Source of the DNA: SFWF01 sp045537915
GTDB lineage: Bacteria; Bacillota; Clostridia; Oscillospirales; Acutalibacteraceae
DNA: 21,681 nt
Direction of reading: 5' to 3'
Assembly (NCBI GenBank): GCA_045537915.1
Contig: JAZSQK010000056.1
Coordinates: 1 to 21,681 of the forward strand
Positions 15,645-21,681 of this stretch are shown one piece after another (position 1 is the stretch's first letter; each line of letters opens with the position of its first letter). The notes under the pieces are model-generated. The model saw only the letters and a list, made by a program, of their open reading frames with translations. It did no database searches and was not told where the DNA came from. The position numbers and the translations under genes are program-made.

Positions 15645-17234
15645 ATGGCAGATAACAACGAAAAAAGCCGCGCAGACGACCTTTTTGAAATGTTAAGTGA
15701 ATTTAATGACGATAATAAGGCTTCGGGCGATAAAACCGAGGGCTTTGCGGAATCGTCGCAAGAGATCAACGGATCTGCTTTGAACAACTCCGAAAACGAC
15801 GCTTATTTCAACGAGCTTGTGGATATTCTTGCCAAAGAGCCCGAGCCCGAGGAGTCCGAGCACGAAAGCCCTTGCGGCTTTGATTGCGAGGACGAAATAC
15901 CCGATTCGATCTTTTCCCACCTTAGCGACGAAGGTTCTGACAGAGCCATACCCGCCTCGGGCGAAAACGAATCGCACTTCACCGACGATCTTTCCCAAGG
16001 CGAAGAAGAGCCTTTACCGGTTCAGGAGCCCGAGCAAGCGGAAGAAGACGAGAACGATTCGAAATCGGCAAAAACCAAGCGTATCATTTCGAAAATCGGT
16101 ATGGTTCCCAAGGCGTTGATCTACGTTGCCGCCGTTGTTTTGATCTCGCTGTTTCTTGCTTTTAACATCATCATTATCGGCAACGACGTTTTTGCGCTTG
16201 TCAGCGAATCGGGCGAGGTTACGATTACTATCCCCGAAAATGCCGATGATAAGACCGTTTCGAAGCTGCTTAAAGAAAACGGTATTGTCGATTATGCCTT
16301 TGTTTATGAATTCTATATGAAATATCACGGCGACGGTGAACAAACCGAATATATCGCCGGAAAACACAAGCTTAACCTTAGCTATAACTATTCTCAGATA
16401 ATCACCGCCCTCACGACCAACGTCAAGGAAAGAAAGGTTGAGCGTATCACTATTCCCGAAGGGCTTACAATAGACGAGATCATCGATTTGCTTGTCGAGA
16501 AGGGCATCGGCACGAGAGAAGGATACGTCGAAGCGATAAACGAATATCCCTACAAATGGGAATTCGTCCAGCAGCTTGATGAAATGGGTTATTCCGAAAA
16601 CAGAAAATACCGTTTGGAGGGCTATCTCTACCCCGACACCTACGAATTTTACACAGATACGAGCGAGGTTAAGGTTGTTAATAAAATGCTCGCCGCATTT
16701 AACGAGAAATTCTGGAAAGACTTCACAGCCAAAAACGGCGACGGCGAATCTTATCAGGAATTAGCGCTTGAAGAATACGGCATGACGTTTGACGACGTTA
16801 TCGTTCTTGCGTCCATGGTGCAAAGCGAAGGAAAAAAGGTGGATGACTTCTATTATATTTCCTACGTTTTCCACAACAGGCTTTCCCATTCGAGCAAATT
16901 TCCCTATCTCCAAAGCGACGCAACGCTTCAATATGCGCTCGACGAGCGTATTCAGGATTCGGGCGAGCTTCGAAACGAGCTCGAAACCAATGAAAATCCC
17001 TACAACAGCTATAAACACAAGGGGCTTCCTCCCGGCGCGATAAGCAATCCCGGAACAGATGCCTTGTTTGCGGCTCTGTTCCCCTCTAAGCCCGAAAAGA
17101 TCGATGCTTATTATTTCGTTTCCAACGACGCAGGCAAGACCTATTATGCCGCCTCTGAAAGCGGTCATGAAAAAAACAAAAAGCAGGTAGAAAAAGACAA
17201 CGCCGCTATCGAGGAAGGAACTTATGAGGGTTAA
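15645..17234 (+). CDS. mltG: Endolytic murein transglycosylase MltG
   Basis: MltG cuts nascent peptidoglycan strands at the membrane and helps set glycan chain length. The 529-residue product has an acidic cytoplasmic N-terminal region (1-150) ending in a basic patch. One membrane helix follows (about 156-179, LIYVAAVVLISLFLAFNIII). The outside part has a LysM-like segment (VTITIPENADDKTVSKLL onwards) and the YceG catalytic domain with RLEGYLYPDTYEF (323-335), LASMVQSE (388-395), FHNRL and GLPPGAISNPG. The usual VEKE reads VQSE here, keeping the last glutamate (Glu395) of the motif, which I take as the likely catalytic residue. A TAAGGAGGAA ribosome binding site precedes the ATG. The gene overlaps the U32 gene by 11 bases. 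Confidence 0.94.
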   Translation: MADNNEKSRADDLFEMLSEFNDDNKASGDKTEGFAESSQEINGSALNNSENDAYFNELVDILAKEPEPEESEHESPCGFDCEDEIPDSIFSHLSDEGSDRAIPASGENESHFTDDLSQGEEEPLPVQEPEQAEEDENDSKSAKTKRIISKIGMVPKALIYVAAVVLISLFLAFNIIIIGNDVFALVSESGEVTITIPENADDKTVSKLLKENGIVDYAFVYEFYMKYHGDGEQTEYIAGKHKLNLSYNYSQIITALTTNVKERKVERITIPEGLTIDEIIDLLVEKGIGTREGYVEAINEYPYKWEFVQQLDEMGYSENRKYRLEGYLYPDTYEFYTDTSEVKVVNKMLAAFNEKFWKDFTAKNGDGESYQELALEEYGMTFDDVIVLASMVQSEGKKVDDFYYISYVFHNRLSHSSKFPYLQSDATLQYALDERIQDSGELRNELETNENPYNSYKHKGLPPGAISNPGTDALFAALFPSKPEKIDAYYFVSNDAGKTYYAASESGHEKNKKQVEKDNAAIEEGTYEG

Positions 17235-18444
17235 CGAAATGAAAAAGCCCGAGCTTCTTTCCCCTGCGGGAAATCTCGAAAAGCTCAAATATGCCGTAAA
17301 TTACGGTGCAGACGCCGTTTATTGCGCACTCGACCGCTTCGGCATGCGCGCAAGCGCAGGAAACCTTTCGCAGAGCGATCTTAAAGCCGCGCTTGATTAT
17401 GCTCACGATCGAAACGCAAAGGTCTACGTTACGCTTAACACAATGCCGCGCGATTTCGAGCTTGACGAGCTGAAAAAATACGTGCGTTTGTTAAAACAAA
17501 CGACTCCCGATGCGCTCATCGTAAGCGATCCCGGCGTTCTCGATATCGTTCGCGATATAATTCCCGAAGCCGAGATCCATCTTTCGACGCAGGCAACGAC
17601 GGTAAATTCGGCCGCTATAAAATTCTGGGCAAAGCAGGGGATAAAACGAGTTGTTCTCGCAAGAGAGCTTTCGCTCGAAGATATAAAGCTTATAAGAAGC
17701 AATATCCCCGAAGAGATAGAGCTTGAATGCTTCGTTCACGGAGCGATGTGCGTTTCTTATTCGGGCAGATGCCTGCTTTCAAATTACTTTATGAACCGCA
17801 ATGCAAACAGCGGTCAATGCGCGCAGCCTTGCAGGTGGAAATATTATCTGCGCGAGGAAAAACGCTCCGAAAACCTTTATGCCGAGCAGGATGAAAACGG
17901 CACTTACGTATTCTCCTCACGCGATATGAGAATGATCGAGCATATAAAGGACCTTGTTGAGGCAGGCATCGATTCCTTTAAAATCGAAGGAAGAATGAAG
18001 AGCGCCTATTATACCGCCGCGATCACGAACGCCTATCGAATTGCTATCGACGATTATTTTCTCGGCAAGGAATACGACGAGCGTTGCACGCGCGAAACCG
18101 AAAGCGTCAGCCACCGCGAATACGGCACGGGATATTTCTATTCCCAACCCGAAACCGATGCCAACGTGGTTTTCCAAAACGAATATATCGCCGACCGCCC
18201 TTTTCTTGCAACCGTCACGGATTATTCCCCCGAAAAGGGATTGGCCAAATGCTTCCAACGCAACAAAATGTGTTCGGGAGAAAAAGCCAACGTTCTTTCC
18301 CCGGGTTCGTTCGGAAAGGATTTTATCATCGGAAAAATGTATGATATCGAAATGAATCCGATCGACGCAACGCCTCATGCGGGAATGGAATTTTTCCTTG
18401 AGATCGATTCCGTAAAAAGCGGAGATATCATCAGAGGCGCATAA
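17224..18444 (+). CDS. U32 family protein, TrhP-type (tRNA U34 hydroxylation / peptidase U32)
   Basis: The 406-residue product matches the U32 family. It has PELLSPAGNLEKLKYAVNYG at the N-terminus and the signature ECFVHGAMCVSYSGRC (168-183), then GQCAQPCRW and SFKIEGRMKS. Cys176, Cys183 and Cys199 have the spacing of iron-sulfur ligands found in related U32 proteins; Cys203 is also nearby. Bacillota homologues next to mltG (YrrN/YrrO, TrhP) are known to help prephenate-dependent 5-hydroxylation of uridine 34 in tRNA; many are still labelled collagenase-like protease. In Bacillus, the tRNA methyltransferase gene trmR lies between mltG and the U32 genes, but here mltG and U32 overlap directly. 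The start at 17224 has GAGGAAGGA; an ATG five codons later is an alternative. Confidence 0.88.
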   Translation: MRVNEMKKPELLSPAGNLEKLKYAVNYGADAVYCALDRFGMRASAGNLSQSDLKAALDYAHDRNAKVYVTLNTMPRDFELDELKKYVRLLKQTTPDALIVSDPGVLDIVRDIIPEAEIHLSTQATTVNSAAIKFWAKQGIKRVVLARELSLEDIKLIRSNIPEEIELECFVHGAMCVSYSGRCLLSNYFMNRNANSGQCAQPCRWKYYLREEKRSENLYAEQDENGTYVFSSRDMRMIEHIKDLVEAGIDSFKIEGRMKSAYYTAAITNAYRIAIDDYFLGKEYDERCTRETESVSHREYGTGYFYSQPETDANVVFQNEYIADRPFLATVTDYSPEKGLAKCFQRNKMCSGEKANVLSPGSFGKDFIIGKMYDIEMNPIDATPHAGMEFFLEIDSVKSGDIIRGA

Positions 18445-18466
18445 ATTTTTGAACCGAGTGAAAAAC

Positions 18467-19126
18467 ATGAGATCATTAAAAGAATTAGCAACCGAAAAAG
18501 TAACGGTCATTTCCGGCCCTTACGGTTCGGGAAAAACAAACGTTGCCGTAAATCTGGCTATGGATATCGCAAAAAGCGGCGAAAAATGCAGGATTGCCGA
18601 TCTTGATATCGTCAACCCCTATTTCCGAAGTGCAGACAATGCATCGATGCTCGAAAGCATGGGCGTTCAAACGATGATACCTGCGTTTGCCAACACAAAT
18701 GTCGATATACCCGCGCTTCCGCCCAACTATCAGCTTCTTTTCACGGGCGACGGAAAATCGATCGCCGATGTCGGCGGAGATGCCGACGGAGCCGCCGTGC
18801 TGGGGCTTTCTCACGACGATTACGTCGAGGCGGGATATAAGATGTATTTCGTCTATAACCGCTATCGCTACGTCACGAGCGATCCCGAAGGCGCGATGGA
18901 GGTCCTCGAGGGGATAAAACGCGCATCGGGCTTGGAATTTCACGGCATTATCAACAACAGCAATCTCGGTGTCGAAACCAACGAGGAACACATAAAAAAT
19001 GCGATTCCCTATGCCGAAAAGTTCTCCGAAATGACAGGCTTGCCGTTGCTTATGACAACCGCGCCCGATTGGCTGGAGATTGAAAATACCGTGAAGATAA
19101 CCGATATAACAAAGAAATTATTTTGA
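18467..19126 (+). CDS. ParA/MinD-like P-loop NTPase linked to the oxidoreductase
   Basis: The 219-residue product is a SIMIBI-class ATPase. Its P-loop is GPYGSGKT at residues 17-24, followed by NVAVNLAMDIAKSG. A switch I-like region IADLDIVNPYFRS and the switch II-like DVGGD motif (IADVGGDADGA) come next. It lacks the deviant KGGxGKT Walker lysine of classical MinD and the CxxC pair of Mrp/NBP35 iron-sulfur carriers, so neither partitioning nor cluster carriage can be assigned. It stands 33 bases before the ferredoxin gene, and its conserved position beside such gene sets (recalled, not checked) suggests a role in assembling or controlling the complex. The ATG at 18467 is preferred over a TTG at 18449; its GAGTGA site is weak. 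Confidence 0.75.
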   Translation: MRSLKELATEKVTVISGPYGSGKTNVAVNLAMDIAKSGEKCRIADLDIVNPYFRSADNASMLESMGVQTMIPAFANTNVDIPALPPNYQLLFTGDGKSIADVGGDADGAAVLGLSHDDYVEAGYKMYFVYNRYRYVTSDPEGAMEVLEGIKRASGLEFHGIINNSNLGVETNEEHIKNAIPYAEKFSEMTGLPLLMTTAPDWLEIENTVKITDITKKLF

Positions 19127-19159
19127 TTTAAAATTTATTAAAATACAGAGGAAAGACCT

Positions 19160-19375
19160 ATGAACAAAGTAACTTTCAAAACAGAACTTTGTAAAGGCTG
19201 CGGTCTTTGCGTTACGGCTTGCCCGAGAAAAATCGTTTTTCTCGACAAGAGCGTTTTAAACGCAAAGGGATATCATCCCGCAACCGTTACGGAGCTTGAC
19301 AAATGCATTGCCTGCGCCATGTGTGCAACAATGTGTCCCGACGTTGTTATAACTGTGGAAAGAGGTGATAAATAA
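19160..19375 (+). CDS. korD: 2-oxoacid:ferredoxin oxidoreductase, ferredoxin (delta) subunit
   Basis: The 71-residue product is a 2[4Fe-4S] ferredoxin subunit. Two cluster motifs are complete: Cys11, 14, 17 and 21 (CKGCGLCVTACP) and Cys49, 52, 55 and 59 (CIACAMCATMCP). It carries electrons from the thiamine-bound intermediate to the external ferredoxin. The ribosome binding site is AGAGGAAAG. Its stop TAA shares one base with the start of the alpha subunit gene, so the two are translationally coupled. Symbol korD is by gene order; vorD would be equally valid, as substrate is not readable. Confidence 0.93.
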   Translation: MNKVTFKTELCKGCGLCVTACPRKIVFLDKSVLNAKGYHPATVTELDKCIACAMCATMCPDVVITVERGDK

Positions 19376-20439
19376 TGGGCGAAAAACTTTTGATGAAGGG
19401 CAACGAGGTTATTGCCGAGGCCGCCATCCGTGCCGGCTGTAAGCTTTTCTTCGGTTATCCTATCACTCCCCAGACAGAGCTTGCCGAATATATGGCTAAG
19501 CAGATGCCCAAGCGCGGCGGCTTGAGCCTCCAAGCAGAAAGCGAGGTTGCCGCTATAAACATGGTCCTCGGCGCGGCAAGCACGGGCGCAAGAGTTATAA
19601 CAAGCTCGTCCTCCCCCGGAATTTCGCTCAAATGCGAAGGTATCTCCTACATAATCGGCTCCGACCTTCCCTGCGTTATCGTTAACGTTCAGCGCGGCGG
19701 TCCCGGCTTGGGCGGTATTCAGCCCGCACAGAGCGACTATAATCAGGCAACCAAGGCTCTCGGCCACGGCGACGGTCATGCTATCGTCCTTGCGCCCAAC
19801 TCGGTTCAGGAAATCGCAACTCTCGTCGGCGAAGCCTTCGACCTTGCCGATATCTACCGTATGCCTTGTATGATCCTTGCCGACGGTGCTCTCGGTCAGA
19901 TGATGGAGCCTGTCGATTTCGAAGCGAAGCCCTCCCGCGAGATCCCCGAAAAGGATTGGGCTTGCTGCGGACACGGCGGAAAGCGCGTTCACAATATTGT
20001 CAACTCACTCTATATCGAGCCCGAAGAGCTTGAAAGAATCGTTCTCGAACGCTTTGAAAGATATAAGAAGCTCGAAGAGAACGAGGTTAAATACGAAGAA
20101 TATCTCACCGAAGATGCAGATATCGTCCTCGTTGCATACGGCATCACCGCAAGAATTGCCAAAACCGCCGTTCGCAACGCACGCAAAAAGGGCATCAAGG
20201 CAGGTCTTTTCCGTCCTATCACCCTTTACCCCTTCCCCAAGAAGGAGCTCAACGCGCTTGCGGATAAAGCCGATTGCTTCCTTTCGGTAGAAATGAACAT
20301 GGGCCAGATGGTCAATGATATCAAGATCGCAATCGACTGCAAAAAGCAGGTATATCACTACGGAAGAACGGGCGGCATGATTCCCTCTCCCGAAGAAATC
20401 CTTGCAAAAATCGAAGAAATCTCGGGAGGAAATGCATAA
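19375..20439 (+). CDS. vorB: 2-oxoacid:ferredoxin oxidoreductase, alpha subunit (VorB/KorA type)
   Basis: The complex decarboxylates a 2-oxoacid with CoA to an acyl-CoA, passing two electrons to ferredoxin. The 354-residue alpha subunit has LFFGYPITPQTELAEYMAKQ near residue 22. The acidic motif AESEVAAINMVLGAASTGAR and TSSSSPGISLKCEGISY follow, as in the pyrimidine-binding domain of the family. The C-terminal part (IVLVAYGITARIAKTAVR and LFRPITLYPFP) is the second conserved domain. The overall pattern resembles entries called VorB (branched-chain 2-oxoisovalerate), but KorA (2-oxoglutarate) is close. It starts at ATG 19375 with AGAGGTG and ends with a one-base overlap with the beta gene. Confidence 0.9.
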   Translation: MGEKLLMKGNEVIAEAAIRAGCKLFFGYPITPQTELAEYMAKQMPKRGGLSLQAESEVAAINMVLGAASTGARVITSSSSPGISLKCEGISYIIGSDLPCVIVNVQRGGPGLGGIQPAQSDYNQATKALGHGDGHAIVLAPNSVQEIATLVGEAFDLADIYRMPCMILADGALGQMMEPVDFEAKPSREIPEKDWACCGHGGKRVHNIVNSLYIEPEELERIVLERFERYKKLEENEVKYEEYLTEDADIVLVAYGITARIAKTAVRNARKKGIKAGLFRPITLYPFPKKELNALADKADCFLSVEMNMGQMVNDIKIAIDCKKQVYHYGRTGGMIPSPEEILAKIEEISGGNA

Positions 20440-21188
20440 TGATCGTTTTTGAAAAACCTCACGCTTTAACCGATACTCCTTTCCACTATTGCCCCGGCTG
20501 TACACACGGCATTATTCACCGCCTTGTTGCCGAAGCGATCGACGAATTGGGTGTTGAAGAGAAGACCGTCGGCATCGCGCCCGTCGGCTGCTCCGTTTTC
20601 GCATATAACTATTTCAACTGTGACATGATCGAAGCTCCTCACGGCAGAGCTCCTGCCGTTGCAACCGGCGTTAAAAGAGCAAACCCCGATCTCACCGTAT
20701 TCACCTATCAGGGCGACGGCGACCTTGCCGCTATCGGCACCGCGGAAACGGTTCACGTCGGTGCAAGAGGCGAGAATATCACCATTATTTTCGTCAACAA
20801 CGCAATTTACGGTATGACGGGCGGTCAGATGGCTCCCACAACGCTTCTCGGTCAGGTTTCGACGACCTCTCCCTACGGCAGAATTAAGGAAATTCAGGGC
20901 AACCCCATTCGCGTTTGCGAAATGGTAAGCACGCTCGACGGTGTTGCTTATGCCGAACGTGTTGCCGTTGACTGTGTTCAGAACGTAAGAAACGCAAAGA
21001 AAGCCATCAAAAAGGGCTTTGAAATGCAGATGAACAAGAAGGGACTTTCTATCATCGAGGTTCTTTCCACCTGCCCGACCAACTGGGGCCTTTCTCCCGA
21101 AAAATCGCTCGAATGGCTCAGAGAGAACATGATGGCTCATTATCCGTTGGGCGTTTATAAGGACATCACGAAGGAGGAAACGAAATGA
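20439..21188 (+). CDS. vorA: 2-oxoacid:ferredoxin oxidoreductase, beta (thiamine diphosphate) subunit
   Basis: The 249-residue beta subunit holds thiamine diphosphate. It begins with the family motif FHYCPGCTHGIIHRL. The Mg/ThDP-binding motif starts at YQGDGDLAAIGTAE and ends about 25 residues later at FVNNAIYGMTGGQMAPTT, both complete. A C-terminal stretch ending TNWGLSPEKSLEWLREN is usual for KorB/VorA. The gene overlaps the alpha gene by one base (TAATG) and the gamma gene by four (ATGA), implying fixed stoichiometry. The substrate is not decided by the sequence; 2-oxoglutarate and 2-oxoisovalerate are the main options. Confidence 0.92.
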   Translation: MIVFEKPHALTDTPFHYCPGCTHGIIHRLVAEAIDELGVEEKTVGIAPVGCSVFAYNYFNCDMIEAPHGRAPAVATGVKRANPDLTVFTYQGDGDLAAIGTAETVHVGARGENITIIFVNNAIYGMTGGQMAPTTLLGQVSTTSPYGRIKEIQGNPIRVCEMVSTLDGVAYAERVAVDCVQNVRNAKKAIKKGFEMQMNKKGLSIIEVLSTCPTNWGLSPEKSLEWLRENMMAHYPLGVYKDITKEETK

Positions 21189-21681
21189 GTGCTATTCTTT
21201 TGGCAGGCTTCGGCGGTCAGGGTATCCTTTTCGCAGGAAAACAGCTCGTTCTCGCCGGAATGAAAAACGATAAGCAGGTAAGCTGGCTTCCCTCCTACGG
21301 TCCCGAAATGCGCGGCGGCACTTGCAACTGCTCGGTAAATATCGACGACGAGCCTATCGGTTCTCCGCTTGTTACAACCCCCGATATTCTCATTGCAATG
21401 AACAAGCCCTCGCTTTTGAAATTCGAAGGCAGAGTTGCCGTTGGCGGAACTATCGTTATCGACAGCTCGCTTATTGACGTTGAAACCTCGAGAACCGACG
21501 TTAACGCGCTTTACATACCCGCCACCCAAATGGCAAACGAAGCGGGATTCCCCAAGCTCGCCAACGTTATTATTCTCGGTTATCTTATTAAAAAGACCGG
21601 TCTTTTCGATACCGATTACTTTATGGAATGCATCAAAGCCTCGGCGCCCAAGGCAAAGCCCGAATTGGGCGAACTCAACGC
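21185..21681 (+). CDS. vorC: 2-oxoacid:ferredoxin oxidoreductase, gamma subunit (partial, cut by window edge)
   Basis: About 165 residues of the gamma subunit are visible; the frame is still open at 21681 and about 10-25 residues are probably missing. The N-terminus LLAGFGGQGILFAGKQL is the glycine-rich motif of the family, followed by WLPSYGPEMRGGTCNCSV, a conserved CoA/domain interface element. ANVIILGYLIKKTGLF matches the usual C-terminal region. Start ATG overlaps the beta subunit stop (ATGA), with AAGGAGG eight bases upstream. No stop codon interrupts it. Confidence 0.9.
   Translation, partial: MSAILLAGFGGQGILFAGKQLVLAGMKNDKQVSWLPSYGPEMRGGTCNCSVNIDDEPIGSPLVTTPDILIAMNKPSLLKFEGRVAVGGTIVIDSSLIDVETSRTDVNALYIPATQMANEAGFPKLANVIILGYLIKKTGLFDTDYFMECIKASAPKAKPELGELN

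Overview
This window looks like a chromosomal segment of an endospore-forming Clostridia-type Bacillota, probably uncultured. The evidence is a 16S rRNA gene, a tetrahydrofolate (THF) riboswitch ahead of folT, the dipicolinate synthase genes dpaA-dpaB, a SipL-like spore protein with DUF3794 and LysM domains, a CIRCE-controlled hrcA-grpE-dnaK-dnaJ operon, and a multi-subunit 2-oxoacid:ferredoxin oxidoreductase typical of anaerobes. I cannot name the genus by eye. I see no mobile element, CRISPR array, tRNA gene or clear sign of horizontal transfer.

Left arm (1-4130, minus strand, read leftwards). A consensus promoter drives folT (folate ECF transporter S component) and folC (folylpolyglutamate synthase), which overlap by four bases. 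A 99-nt THF aptamer lies just after the predicted transcription start. A long hairpin that buries the folT ribosome binding site follows it, so a complete translational switch can be proposed. folC ends about 100 bp before a consensus rRNA promoter and the 16S gene, which runs off the left edge towards 23S. A tiny hydrophobic protein gene is encoded at 3977-4126.

Sporulation block (4156-7181, plus strand). It holds a SipL-like gene without a normal start codon, then dpaA-dpaB for dipicolinate synthesis. A sigma-K/sigma-E-like promoter can be proposed in front of dpaA. A bidirectional terminator separates this block from a convergent gene for a short methylguanine-methyltransferase-family protein (7242-7547, minus).

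Heat-shock operon (7673-12526, plus strand). A consensus promoter and a CIRCE operator with a degenerate left arm precede hrcA, grpE, dnaK and dnaJ. A hairpin lies between dnaK and dnaJ, and a strong terminator follows dnaJ.

Long co-directional cluster (12608-21681, plus strand). An extended -10 promoter precedes a thymidylate-kinase-like gene, a GNAT acetyltransferase, a DJ-1/PfpI protein, a CPBP membrane protease, mltG, a U32 (TrhP-type) protein, a ParA/MinD-like P-loop NTPase, and a ferredoxin-alpha-beta-gamma 2-oxoacid oxidoreductase set. The last gene is cut by the window edge. Gaps are 33 bp or less and I found no internal terminator, so one transcript is possible. The best candidates for new biology are the worked-out THF switch geometry, the non-AUG start of the spore gene, the tiny hydrophobic protein beside it, and the P-loop NTPase tied to the oxidoreductase.
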